Source: Gaiellasilicea sp963829845
Lineage (GTDB): Bacteria; Actinomycetota; Thermoleophilia; Gaiellales; Gaiellaceae
Direction of reading: 5' to 3'
Assembly: GCA_963829845.1 (NCBI GenBank)
Contig: CAWHKD010000015.1
Span: 1-64,000, forward strand
Length of the DNA: 64,000 nt
Shown: in pieces, positions 26,739-35,235 of the stretch
How the letters are laid out: each line of letters begins with the position of its first letter
Numbering within the stretch: position 1 is the stretch's first letter
Made by a program: the position numbers and the translations under genes
Notes under the pieces: model-generated
The model's input: only the letters and a program-made list of their open reading frames with translations
Database searches by the model: none
What the model was told of the DNA's origin: nothing

Positions 26739-27505
26739 GCGGCAACCTCCTGTCCGAGATGGGCGAGCACGGCGACGGTGAACCGCTCCGCCTGCTCGAC
26801 GTTCGCGAGATGCGCCGCACGGTCGAGCACGAGGAGCCGCGCCTCCGGAACGCAAGACGCGAGCAACTCGCCGTGCTCGACCGGTGTCGCGGAGTCGTCC
26901 GCGCCAGCGACCACGAGCGTCGGGGCGGAGACGGCGGCGATCCGCTCACGCGCGTCCCAGGCTGCGAGGGCATCGCACGAGCGCGCGTACCCCTCGCGCG
27001 GGGTGTCGACCAGCATCGCCCGGAAGCGCGCCACGGTCTCCGGCTGCTCGCGCGCGAACGCGGTCGTGAACCAGCGCCCGACGACGGCGTCCGCGATCGC
27101 CTCCGTGCCCTCGGCGCGCACGGTCCGCGCGCGCTCGACCCACACGTCGGGTGGTCCGAGATATGCCGACGTGCAGGAGAGGACGAGCCGCTCGACGCGC
27201 TCGGGCGCAGCGAGCGCCAGCGCGATCGCCACCATCCCGCCGAGCGAGGTCCCGCAGATCGACACGCGCTCGAGCTCGAGCTCGTCGACGAGATCGAGCA
27301 GGCCGTGCGCGAACGCCTCGACCGTACAGGGCGGCTCGGGAAGCTCGGACGCGCCGTGGCCGGGGTGGTCGTAGGTCAGGACGCGGAAGCGCTCGGCGAG
27401 CTCGGGGAGCTGGCGGCTCCACAGCTCCTGGCCGGTGCCGAGCGAGCTCGCGAGCACCACGGCCGGCGCGCCCGCCGGCCCGTGCAGGCGATGGTCGAGC
27501 CTCAC
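26735..27505 (-). CDS. pcaD: 3-oxoadipate enol-lactonase
   Basis: A 256-residue alpha/beta hydrolase. The nucleophile serine is in GTSLGGM (about residue 95), the acid aspartate in VVAGADDSATP and the histidine in RAAHLANVEQ, completing the triad. It opens beta-ketoadipate enol-lactone to beta-ketoadipate. GTG 27505 overlaps the pcaB stop and the gene overlaps pcaC in turn. Confidence 0.92.
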   Translation of the reverse strand: MRLDHRLHGPAGAPAVVLASSLGTGQELWSRQLPELAERFRVLTYDHPGHGASELPEPPCTVEAFAHGLLDLVDELELERVSICGTSLGGMVAIALALAAPERVERLVLSCTSAYLGPPDVWVERARTVRAEGTEAIADAVVGRWFTTAFAREQPETVARFRAMLVDTPREGYARSCDALAAWDARERIAAVSAPTLVVAGADDSATPVEHGELLASCVPEARLLVLDRAAHLANVEQAERFTVAVLAHLGQEVAA

Positions 27506-28809
27506 CGACGGGCCCCCTCGTACTCGGCCAGCGCACGGTCGACGAGCGCCTCGGCCGCGCCGAGATAGCCGGCCGGGTCGAGGAGCACGTCGAGCTCGTC
27601 GGCCGAGAGGCCGGTTCGCGCGTCGGCGGCGAGCGCCTCGCGGAAGGACGGTGCGCGCGCGGACTCGGCGACGACCTCGTGCGCCCGGCGTCGCCCGAGG
27701 CGGGGCGTGAGGGCGAACGAGATCCGCTCGGCGACGACGATCCCGTCGCCCGCGTCGAGGTTCGACCGCATCCGCTCCGCGTCGACCTCGAGGTCGACAA
27801 CCGCGTCCGCGGCCGCCGCGGCCGACCCGCCGGCGAACGCGAGCGCGCCCGAAAGCGCCTCCCACTCCGCATGCCAGCCTCCGACGCCCCGTTCGTGCTC
27901 GTTCGGCTGCTCGCCGAGCAGGACTCCCGCGTGGGCGTGCGCGAGGCGTGCGCACGCGACGGCCAGCGTCGACCGGACAGGATTCCGCTTCTGCGGCATG
28001 CTCGACGACACGCCGCCCGTGGCCTCTCGGACCTCGGCCACCTCGGTCTGGGCGAGGAGCACGACGTCCCGCCCGACCTTCGCAGCCGCGCCGGCGGCGG
28101 AGTCCAGCGCCGCGCCGAGCTCCGCGACGCGCTGGCGGTTCGCATGCCAGGGGAGCACGGGCTCGGCGAGATCCAGCTCCCGGGCGAAGACGCGGACGAC
28201 CTCCAGCGCGTCGTCCCCGAGGGCGGCGAGCGTCCCCGCGGCGCCGCCGAGCTGTGCCGCCAGACGCTCGGCGTGGACGGTCGCGAGCCGCCGGCGCGCC
28301 TCGAGCGCGGCGACGAGCCAGCCCGCCGCCTTGAGCCCGAACGTGGTCGGAACCGCCTGCTGGAGGAGGGTGCGCGCTGCGATCGGCGTCGAGCGGTGGT
28401 TACGAGCGAGACCGGCGCATCCGTCTGCGAGCCGGTCGAGCTCCGCGAGCACGAGCGCCCCGGCACGACGGGCGACGAGCATCGCCGCCGTGTCGACGAC
28501 GTCCTGGCTCGTGGCCCCGAGATGGACGTAGTCGGCCGCGTCCTCGCCCGCGGCCTCGCGTAGCGCCCGCACGAGCGGCTCGGCCGGGTTTCCTGGCGAA
28601 CGGCCCTCCTCCGCGAGACGCGCGACGTCATAGAACTCGGCGCGGCACGCCTCGCCGATCCGCCGTGCGGCGCCCTCCGGGAGGATCCCGACCGCGGCGC
28701 CCGACTTCGCGAGCGCGTGCTCCGCGTCGAGCATCCCCTGAAGCCACGCGCGATCCGAGACCGCCTCCTGCAGCTCCTGCGGCACGAAGATGGCCGAGAA
28801 CGGCGTCAC
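27502..28809 (-). CDS. pcaB: 3-carboxy-cis,cis-muconate cycloisomerase
   Basis: A 435-residue member of the fumarase/argininosuccinate lyase superfamily. It cyclises 3-carboxymuconate to gamma-carboxymuconolactone. Three conserved regions appear: HLGATSQDVVDTA (about residue 95), the mid-protein ANRQRVAELG, and the signature SSSMPQKRNP (about residue 270). GTG 28809 overlaps the pcaG stop (GTGA). Confidence 0.94.
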   Translation of the reverse strand: MTPFSAIFVPQELQEAVSDRAWLQGMLDAEHALAKSGAAVGILPEGAARRIGEACRAEFYDVARLAEEGRSPGNPAEPLVRALREAAGEDAADYVHLGATSQDVVDTAAMLVARRAGALVLAELDRLADGCAGLARNHRSTPIAARTLLQQAVPTTFGLKAAGWLVAALEARRRLATVHAERLAAQLGGAAGTLAALGDDALEVVRVFARELDLAEPVLPWHANRQRVAELGAALDSAAGAAAKVGRDVVLLAQTEVAEVREATGGVSSSMPQKRNPVRSTLAVACARLAHAHAGVLLGEQPNEHERGVGGWHAEWEALSGALAFAGGSAAAAADAVVDLEVDAERMRSNLDAGDGIVVAERISFALTPRLGRRRAHEVVAESARAPSFREALAADARTGLSADELDVLLDPAGYLGAAEALVDRALAEYEGARR

Positions 28810-29375
28810 GCCGCGAAGAACGTCGTCTGGCCGGCGCCCTGGAGCACGATGTCGAAGCGAAGCCCGTCTGCCTCGGGACGCGCGACGAGGGTTGCCCGCT
28901 CCGCGGGCTCGAGCCCGAGCAGGACCGGGTCCTCCGCGTTCGCGGCTTCCTCGTCGGGGAAGTACAGCCGCGTCGCGACGCGCTTCAGCAGGCCCCGCGC
29001 GAAGACGCCCACGAGAACGTGTGGCGCCTGCCGTCGACCGTCCACCCACGGGACGCGGCCGGGCTTCACCGTGACGAACTCGAAGCGGCCCGCGCCGTCG
29101 GTGGCGGAGCGGCCGAAGCCCCTGAACCCCTGCTCGACGGGAAGCTCCTCGCGATCGTCGGCGGGGTGGGCGTACCGCCCGGCCGCGTTCGCCTGCCAGA
29201 TCTCGACCATCCCGTCGGGAACCGGGTCCCCGGCGCCGTCCAGGAGCACGCCCGAGATGCGGATCGCGCGCGCGTCGGAGTCCGCGACGAGCCGGCCCGA
29301 AATCGGGCCGCCGATCAGGCCGATCTCGAGGTACGGCCCGGTCGTCTGCGACGGCGTCACGGGGGCGTCAGTCAT
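28806..29375 (-). CDS. pcaG: Protocatechuate 3,4-dioxygenase, alpha subunit
   Basis: A 189-residue intradiol dioxygenase subunit. It begins with TPSQTTGPYLEIGL, the PcaG start pattern, and has DGMVEIWQANAAGRY and a late LRFDIVLQG strand. As in other alpha subunits the iron ligands of the beta subunit are not all conserved (the HIH pair is replaced around APHVLVGVF), so it packs against PcaH rather than holding the iron. It overlaps pcaH by eight bases. Confidence 0.94.
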   Translation of the reverse strand: MTDAPVTPSQTTGPYLEIGLIGGPISGRLVADSDARAIRISGVLLDGAGDPVPDGMVEIWQANAAGRYAHPADDREELPVEQGFRGFGRSATDGAGRFEFVTVKPGRVPWVDGRRQAPHVLVGVFARGLLKRVATRLYFPDEEAANAEDPVLLGLEPAERATLVARPEADGLRFDIVLQGAGQTTFFAA

Positions 29376-30087
29376 CGTGCGGCTCCTCGAGCGGCGTCGC
29401 GTCGCGTCCTCCGAGCACGATGTCGAAGCGGAAGCCCAGCGCCCAGTCGGGCTGCGTCAGCTCAAGGTCGAAGCTCGAGATCAGCCGCCGCCGCGCGTGC
29501 TCGTCGCGGATCGAGTTGAGGATCGGGTCGAACGGGAAGAGCGGGTCTCCCGGGAAGTACATCTGGGTGACGAGGCGCTCCGGGAACGCGCGCCCGAACA
29601 GGGAGAAGTGGATGTGCTTCGGCCGCCAGGCGTTCGGGTGGTTGCCCCAGGGATACGCGCCGGGAAGGATCGACGTGAAGCGGTACGTGCCGTCGTCGTC
29701 CGTGAGACAGCGGCCCGAGCCGGTGAAGTTCGGATCGAGCGGCGCGTCGTGCGTGTCGACCGCATGCCGGTAGCGGCCCGCCGCGTTCGCCTGCCAGACC
29801 TCGACGAGCTGGCCGCGGAGGGGCTTCCCGTCGGAGCCGAGCACGCGACCCGTGACGACGATCCGCTCGCCGAGCGGCTCGCCCGCGTGCTGGCGCGTCA
29901 GATCGGCGTCCGTGTCGCGCAGCGGGAGCTCGCCGTAGACGGGGCCTGTCAGCTCCGAGAGCGACTGTGGAAGCAGGACGAGCGGCTCGTTCGGCGCCCG
30001 GAGTCGAGTGCCTACGTAGTCGGGGTGGAGGAGCGGCGGGTCGGACGCCGTGAGCGCGGCGTCCGGGATGCGGGGAAACACGGTCAT
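29368..30087 (-). CDS. pcaH: Protocatechuate 3,4-dioxygenase, beta subunit
   Basis: A 239-residue iron(III) subunit that cleaves protocatechuate between its hydroxyls to 3-carboxy-cis,cis-muconate. All four iron ligands can be placed: Tyr in AAGRYRH, Tyr in PGAYPW exactly 39 residues later, and the two His of WRPKHIHFS, the same spacing as in Pseudomonas PcaH. ATG 30087 (MTVFPRIPDAAL) is chosen since it follows the pcaJ stop; ATG 30108 is possible. Confidence 0.95.
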   Translation of the reverse strand: MTVFPRIPDAALTASDPPLLHPDYVGTRLRAPNEPLVLLPQSLSELTGPVYGELPLRDTDADLTRQHAGEPLGERIVVTGRVLGSDGKPLRGQLVEVWQANAAGRYRHAVDTHDAPLDPNFTGSGRCLTDDDGTYRFTSILPGAYPWGNHPNAWRPKHIHFSLFGRAFPERLVTQMYFPGDPLFPFDPILNSIRDEHARRRLISSFDLELTQPDWALGFRFDIVLGGRDATPLEEPHDD

Positions 30088-30088
30088 C

Positions 30089-30742
30089 TCAGGCTGCCCG
30101 GCGATCATCCAGGTCGACGTCGAATGGGGCGCCGGTCACGGCCCGCACCTGCTCGACCGTCGCGTCGCCGGCGAGCTCGGTGAGGACGAGGCCTCCGTCG
30201 CGGAGCCGGAAGACGGAGAGCTCGGTGACGACGACGTCGGCCGCGGCGCGTGCGGTGAGCGGGAAGGTGCACTCGGAGACGATCTTCGGCTCGCCCTTCG
30301 AGGACGTCGAGGTCATCGTCACGATCACGCGGCGCGCGCCGACGACGAGGTCCATCGCGCCGCCGACGCCGAGCACGTCCTTGCCCGGGACGGCCCAGTT
30401 CGCGATGTCCCCCGCGATCGAGACCTGAAGCGCTCCGAGCACGGCGACGTCGATGTGGCCGCCGCGGATCATCGCGAAGCTCTGCGCGCTGTCGAAGTAC
30501 GCGGCGCCGGGCAGCGCGGTGACCGGCTGCTTGGCCGCGTCGATGAGATCCGGGTCGAGCTCGCCGTCCCCCGGTCGCGGGCCGACGCCGAGCAGCCCGT
30601 TCTCCGTGTGCAGGAAGACGCCCGTGCCCTCACCGAGGAGCCCGGGGATGAGGTTCGGGATCCCGATCCCGAGGTTGACCACCTCGCCCGGCTGGAGCTC
30701 GCGCGCGGCGCGGGCCGCGATCGCGGTCTTGACGTCCGTCAC
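30089..30742 (-). CDS. pcaJ: 3-oxoadipate CoA-transferase, subunit B
   Basis: A 217-residue CoA-transferase family I beta subunit. The catalytic glutamate is in the TENGLLG motif near residue 48, with GGHIDVAVLGALQVS further on. With PcaI it moves CoA from succinyl-CoA to beta-ketoadipate. GTG 30742 overlaps the pcaI stop. The thiolase PcaF needed for the final step is not in this window. Confidence 0.93.
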   Translation of the reverse strand: MTDVKTAIAARAARELQPGEVVNLGIGIPNLIPGLLGEGTGVFLHTENGLLGVGPRPGDGELDPDLIDAAKQPVTALPGAAYFDSAQSFAMIRGGHIDVAVLGALQVSIAGDIANWAVPGKDVLGVGGAMDLVVGARRVIVTMTSTSSKGEPKIVSECTFPLTARAAADVVVTELSVFRLRDGGLVLTELAGDATVEQVRAVTGAPFDVDLDDRRAA

Positions 30743-31401
30743 CGGGAGTGCACCAGCCGGTCGACGTACAGGTGCGGCGTGTGGATCGACTCCGGCTCGA
30801 GCTCACCCGCTGGCACGATCTCGCCCACCTCGGCGATTGTCACTCGTGCGGCGGCCGCCATCAACGGGTTGAAGTTCCGCGCCGTGCGCCGGTACCACAG
30901 GTTGCCGAGCTCGTCGGCCCGCGCCGCGTACACGAGTGCGACGTCGGCGTGGATCGGCCGCTCGAGGACGTGGGGTACGCCGTCGACCACGTGCTCCTCC
31001 TTCCCCTCGGCGAGCAGCGTCCCCGCCCCGACGGGGGTCAGGAACCCGGCGATCCCGGCCCCCGCCGCGCGGATGGCCTCGGCGAAGGTCCCCTGCGGGA
31101 CGAGGGTCGCCTCGATCTCGCCCGCGTTCACCGCCGCCACCGCCTCCGGGTTCGACGTGAAGTACGACGAGATGCCGCGCTTGATCCGCCCCTGGCGCAG
31201 GAGCTTCCCGAGCCCGCGGCCGGGCTCGCCGATGTTGTTCGAGACGACAGTCAGCTCGTCGGCGAGGGAGGTCTCGACGAGGGCGTCGATGAGGGTGAGC
31301 GGCGCGCCGACGAGCCCGAAGCCGCCGACCATGACCGTGTCGCCCGAGCGAACCGCCGCCACCGCCTCCGCCGGCTCGATCGGGGTGCGCGTCGTCGCCA
31401 T
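30739..31401 (-). CDS. pcaI: 3-oxoadipate CoA-transferase, subunit A
   Basis: A 220-residue CoA-transferase alpha subunit with the glycine-rich GDTVMVGGFGLVGAPLTLIDAL near residue 20 and SNNIGEPGRGLGKLL, typical of the family. It is the first gene of the operon; ATG 31401 follows GAAGGGGACGCAGG. Upstream are two palindromic operator-like sites shared with the divergent importer genes. Confidence 0.92.
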   Translation of the reverse strand: MATTRTPIEPAEAVAAVRSGDTVMVGGFGLVGAPLTLIDALVETSLADELTVVSNNIGEPGRGLGKLLRQGRIKRGISSYFTSNPEAVAAVNAGEIEATLVPQGTFAEAIRAAGAGIAGFLTPVGAGTLLAEGKEEHVVDGVPHVLERPIHADVALVYAARADELGNLWYRRTARNFNPLMAAAARVTIAEVGEIVPAGELEPESIHTPHLYVDRLVHSR

Positions 31402-31707
31402 CCTGCGTCCCCTTCGTCGTCTCCGAACCGGGAGCGTAACCCGCCGTTGTATGCAAGCGCAGCTGTCTGTCGCTCAGGGATGGCGATGCTGGACTCGTCA
31501 CAGCGGGTGTTGTATACATGCGGCGATGTCGTGGCGACGCGTTCGACGAGCTGCGAGCCACGGCTCGCGCGCGGAGCGCAGCGCGTGCGTCGTCGGAGAC
31601 ATCGGCACGACAGCAGCTGGTCGAGCCAGCACCGGCGGGGTCTCAGGGGACGAGCATCCGGTCGTCGCCGGCCTGGACGTTCGCACGATGACGGAAGGAG
31701 AGAGGTC
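31402..31707. promoter_or_regulatory. Divergent control region with two TGYATRCA operator sites
   Basis: Two palindromes, TTGTATGCAA at 31447-31456 and TGTATACA at 31511-31518, lie with centres 63 bases apart, about six helical turns. The right one overlaps a plausible -10 box TATACA (31513) with a -35 TGGACT seventeen bases upstream, serving the importer genes; the left one is near where the pca promoter should be. FCD-type GntR regulators commonly bind TTGTATACAA-like sites. The two GntR genes of the island are the natural candidates. The rest of the region has no credible gene. Confidence 0.55.
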
Positions 31708-32943
31708 GTGAAGCCGTACAGAGTGATCGCGGCTGTGGGTGGCTTGGCGATGTTCACTGCGGTACTCGGCGGGTCGAGCGCATACGGTGGGCCGGCCGCG
31801 CAGGCTCAGCAAGGCCCGATCAAGATCGGCGTGCTCACGCCCCTGACGGCGAACTTCGCGCCCTGGGGCATCCACGTCCGCGCCGGCGCGGCCCTGGCCG
31901 TGAACGAGATCAACCGGTCCGGCGGCGTGAAGGGGCGCGGGAACGGGCGGCCGCTCAATCTCGTCGTCGCCGACGACCAGTCGACGAACACGAGCGCGGC
32001 CGTCGACGGGTTCAGGCGGCTGACGCAGCAGGAGAACGTCGTTTCCGTCGGCGGCATCATCGGCAGCCCGATCGCCCTGGCGACCACGCGGCTCGCCGAG
32101 GAGTCGCGCGTGCCGCTCTTCCTCACGAAGGCCGGCAACAACGAGATCCTGACGCGGGCGAGCCGCTACACGTTCCGCACCTGCCTGCCCGCCGCTGCGA
32201 TGGTTGCGACCTCGGTCGTGCAGCTCGCGCAGCGACGCGGGATCAGGGACGTGGGCGTGGTCATCGCCGACTACGCGTGGGGCCAGTCCTTCAAGTCGTC
32301 GCTCGAGGACGCAGCGCGCGCGGCTCCGAACATCCGCTTCAACATCCAGGTCGCGCCGCTGCCAACGACCAACTTCATTCCGTACCTCCGTTCGATGGAC
32401 GGCGTGTCGCTGCTCGTCGCGACGGGTCACCCGCCGGGCGCCGGCTCGATCCTCGCCCAGGCCGGGCAGCTCGGGATCAAGGCCCCGGTCGTCGGCGCCT
32501 ACTCGCCGTACGGGCTCACGGTGCGGAACGCGGGGACGGCGGCGTACGGCGTCTGGAGCGACTTCAAGTGCATGGCTACGGGCACGGCCGCGTACAAGGC
32601 GCTCGCGAAGCGGTACCTGCGGGCGTTCCCGCAGAACGGCTTCATGGAGGACGACGCGCTCTCCGGCTACGCCTACGTGAAGATCGTCGCTGAGGCGATC
32701 CGGAACGTCGGCGTCAACCGCGTGCAGATCGCGAACTACGTGCGCACGCACACGTTCACCATCCCCGGGTACGCGTTCCCGCTGCGGTGGACGCAATGGG
32801 GCGAGCTGAACCGGCCGACGGTCCAGTTCGCGGTGCTGACTAGGGGGCCGGCCCCCCAGCCCGGGATCAACATCGGAGCCAACTGGTGGCCGCGGGTGCT
32901 GTTCAAATCGCAGCCGCTGACGCCCTACCGTCCCCCGTCGTAG
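31708..32943 (+). CDS. Branched-chain-type ABC transporter substrate-binding protein
   Basis: A 411-residue periplasmic-binding protein type 1 (LivK-like) with an N-terminal export signal (MKPYRVIAAVGGLAMFTAVL) and the opening strand IKIGVLTPLTANFAPWG. Such proteins in aromatic-degradation clusters bind aromatic acids. GTG 31708 follows GAAGGAGAGAGG. It leads a transporter operon with two ATPases and two permeases, and is divergent from pcaI. The ligand is inferred from context only: 4-hydroxybenzoate, vanillate, syringate or protocatechuate. Confidence 0.9.
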   Translation: MKPYRVIAAVGGLAMFTAVLGGSSAYGGPAAQAQQGPIKIGVLTPLTANFAPWGIHVRAGAALAVNEINRSGGVKGRGNGRPLNLVVADDQSTNTSAAVDGFRRLTQQENVVSVGGIIGSPIALATTRLAEESRVPLFLTKAGNNEILTRASRYTFRTCLPAAAMVATSVVQLAQRRGIRDVGVVIADYAWGQSFKSSLEDAARAAPNIRFNIQVAPLPTTNFIPYLRSMDGVSLLVATGHPPGAGSILAQAGQLGIKAPVVGAYSPYGLTVRNAGTAAYGVWSDFKCMATGTAAYKALAKRYLRAFPQNGFMEDDALSGYAYVKIVAEAIRNVGVNRVQIANYVRTHTFTIPGYAFPLRWTQWGELNRPTVQFAVLTRGPAPQPGINIGANWWPRVLFKSQPLTPYRPPS

Positions 32944-32958
32944 CCGTGGAGACCGGGT

Positions 32959-33693
32959 CTGCTGCTCGAGGTTGACGCGGTTACGAAGCGCTTCGGCGGT
33001 CTGCCGGCCGTCGACGGCGTGACGTTCGGAATCGACGACGGCGACATCGTCGCCGTCGTCGGTCCGAACGGGGCCGGCAAGACCACGCTCCTCAAGCTCA
33101 TCGTGGGGCTCGCGCGGCCGACGCGGGGCGCCATCCGGCTCGACGGCGTGCGGACCGACGGGCTCACCGCGCACCAGGTCCGACGCATGGGCATCGCCCT
33201 GGCCATGCAGCGGCCGCTGCCGTTCGGGTCGATGACCGTCCTCGAGAACGCCCTGCTCGGCGCGATGTTCGGCGGCGGCGACGGCGTGGTCGGCGAGCGA
33301 GAGGCACGGCGACGTGCGGCGGAGGCGCTCGCTCTCGTGGGGCTGGAGGGCCGGGCCGAGCAACCGGTCTCGAGCCTGAACCTCCACCAGCTGCGGTTCC
33401 TGGAGATGGCCAAGGCGCTCGCGGGCTCGCCCAGGGTGCTGCTGCTCGACGAGGTCATGGCGGGCCTGAACGAGGCCGAGATCGCCGCCTCGGTCGAGAT
33501 CGTCCGGAACGTGCGGGACCACCGCGGAACGGCGATCCTCTGGGTGGAGCACGTGATGAGCGCCGTGATCCAGCTCGCCGAGCGCGCGATCGTCCTCAAC
33601 TTCGGGCAGGTGCTCGCGGAGGGCGAGCCCGAGGTCGTGATGCGGGACCCGGAGGTCGTCGACGCGTATCTCGGGCAGGCGCGTGTTGCTTGA
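32959..33693 (+). CDS. livG: ABC transporter ATPase (LivG-like)
   Basis: A 244-residue ATPase. Walker A is GPNGAGKTT (about residue 36), the signature region is degenerate (SSLNLHQLRFLEMA instead of LSGGQ), Walker B is VLLLDEVMAGL and the switch His is in WVEHVM. LivG members often have such altered signatures. Codons from 32959 fit the family (LLEVDAVTKRFGG), but the only start is CTG 32959, seven bases after GGAG; the frame is open back to the upstream stop without ATG, GTG or TTG. A lost base after GTG 32946 would be the alternative. A truncated start at GTG 33019 would remove the first strand and is unlikely. Confidence 0.88.
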   Translation: MLLEVDAVTKRFGGLPAVDGVTFGIDDGDIVAVVGPNGAGKTTLLKLIVGLARPTRGAIRLDGVRTDGLTAHQVRRMGIALAMQRPLPFGSMTVLENALLGAMFGGGDGVVGEREARRRAAEALALVGLEGRAEQPVSSLNLHQLRFLEMAKALAGSPRVLLLDEVMAGLNEAEIAASVEIVRNVRDHRGTAILWVEHVMSAVIQLAERAIVLNFGQVLAEGEPEVVMRDPEVVDAYLGQARVA

Positions 33694-34384
33694 GGTCTCC
33701 GGGCTCGCGGCCGGCTACCTCGGCGAGAAGGTGATCGAAGGGATCGACGTCGAGGTGCGCCGCGGGGAGGCCGTGGCGATCGTGGGCTCGAACGGGGCGG
33801 GCAAGACGACGCTCTTCCGGGCGATCGCGGGGCTCCTGCCGCCGATGGCGGGTCGCGTCGTCCTCGAGGCCAAGGACCTCACCCGTCGACCCGCCCATCG
33901 GATCGCGCGCGCCGGGATCGCGTACGTGCCGGCCGAGCGGCATCTGTTTCCGGCGATGACGTCGAAGAGCAATCTCGTCCTCGGCGCCTATCCGCGGCGC
34001 CCGGATGCCGCGACGCTCGAGCTCGTCTACGCGCTCTTCCCGCGGCTGCACGAGCGCCAGCGTCAGCACGCGGGGACGCTCAGCGGCGGCGAGCAGCAGA
34101 TGCTGGCGGTCGGCCGCGCGCTCATGGCCCGGCCGCGCCTGCTGATGCTCGACGAGCCGACGACCGGGCTCGCGCCGAAGATCGCGCAGGCCGCGTTCGA
34201 AGCGCTCGAGGGGCTGAAGAGAGAAGGGATGACGCTCCTGATCGCGGAGCAGCAGGTCCCGCTTGCGCTCTCGATCGCCGATCGCGGCTATGTGCTCGAG
34301 AACGGCCGCATCCGGCTGAGCGGCACGGCGGCGGAGCTCGAGGGGAACCCGGAAGTGCGACGTGCGTACCTGGGCGTGACGTGA
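33683..34384 (+). CDS. livF: ABC transporter ATPase (LivF-like)
   Basis: A 233-residue ATPase with complete motifs: Walker A GSNGAGKTT, signature LSGGEQQ (about residue 135), Walker B LLMLDEPTTGL and switch region IAEQQ, typical LivF. GTG 33683 lies inside the end of livG, an 11-base overlap. It pairs with LivG to drive the importer. Confidence 0.93.
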   Translation: MLLEVSGLAAGYLGEKVIEGIDVEVRRGEAVAIVGSNGAGKTTLFRAIAGLLPPMAGRVVLEAKDLTRRPAHRIARAGIAYVPAERHLFPAMTSKSNLVLGAYPRRPDAATLELVYALFPRLHERQRQHAGTLSGGEQQMLAVGRALMARPRLLMLDEPTTGLAPKIAQAAFEALEGLKREGMTLLIAEQQVPLALSIADRGYVLENGRIRLSGTAAELEGNPEVRRAYLGVT

Positions 34385-35232
34385 GAGCCGTCATCCTGGA
34401 CGGGCTCGTGCTCGGCCTGGCGTTCGGGCTGCTCGGCGTCGGGATGACCCTCGTCTACGGCCTCGGCGGGGTGATCAACCTCGCGTACGGCCAGATCGTC
34501 GTGTTCGCGGCGATCGTCGCGTCGCTCGTCATCGAGCGCGGCCACTCCCAGGGGCTCGCCGCCGTCGTGGGCGTGCTGGCGGCGGTGGCCCTCTCCCTCC
34601 TGCTCGATCTCACACTGCTGCGGCCCGTCTATCGCGAGCACGGGGAGGAGCGAACGCTGCTGGGGCTCCTGCTCACGCTGGGCGCCGCGTTCGTGATCGC
34701 GGGCGTGCTCACCTGGCGCTACCCGGACGGTGCGCTGTACATCTTCGTCAGCGGAGACCCCGTCTCCGTCCTCGGCGTCCCGATGGCCGTCGGGAGCATC
34801 TGGGCGTCGGGGCTCGCGCTCGGCGTCGCGGCGGTCCTCCTCGTGTTCTTCGGCGTGACGACGTTCGGGCGCGGGGTCCGCTCGGTGATCCAGGACGAGA
34901 CCGGCGCTCGGCTCGTGGGCATCAACCCGTCGTTCGTCCGCACGGTCATCTTCGCGCTCAGCGGGGCGCTCGCCGGCATCGTCGCCGCCGGCCAGTCGAT
35001 GATCGGGCCGCTGGGCGTCAATGCCGGCTTCGAGCTCACGACCTTCGCCCTCATCGTCACCGTGGTCGGCGGGCTCGGGAGCGTGGCCGGGGCGTTCCTC
35101 GCGGGCGTGCTGCTCGGCGTCGTCAACTCCCTGAGCGCCCACTACGTAGGCCAGTACTACACGACGATCATCCTGCTCGCCGCTGCCGCACTGACGATCC
35201 TCATCCGACCCCGCGGGCTGCTCGGGCGGTAA
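34381..35232 (+). CDS. livH: ABC transporter permease (LivH-like)
   Basis: A 283-residue inner-membrane permease with eight or so helices. The start DGLVLGLAFGLLGVGMTLVYGLGGVINLAYG is the hallmark of LivH, and the loop GVRSVIQDETGARLVGIN is the ATPase-coupling EAA-like segment. GTG 34381 overlaps livF (GTGA). Confidence 0.92.
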   Translation: MRAVILDGLVLGLAFGLLGVGMTLVYGLGGVINLAYGQIVVFAAIVASLVIERGHSQGLAAVVGVLAAVALSLLLDLTLLRPVYREHGEERTLLGLLLTLGAAFVIAGVLTWRYPDGALYIFVSGDPVSVLGVPMAVGSIWASGLALGVAAVLLVFFGVTTFGRGVRSVIQDETGARLVGINPSFVRTVIFALSGALAGIVAAGQSMIGPLGVNAGFELTTFALIVTVVGGLGSVAGAFLAGVLLGVVNSLSAHYVGQYYTTIILLAAAALTILIRPRGLLGR

Positions 35233-35235
35233 CGG

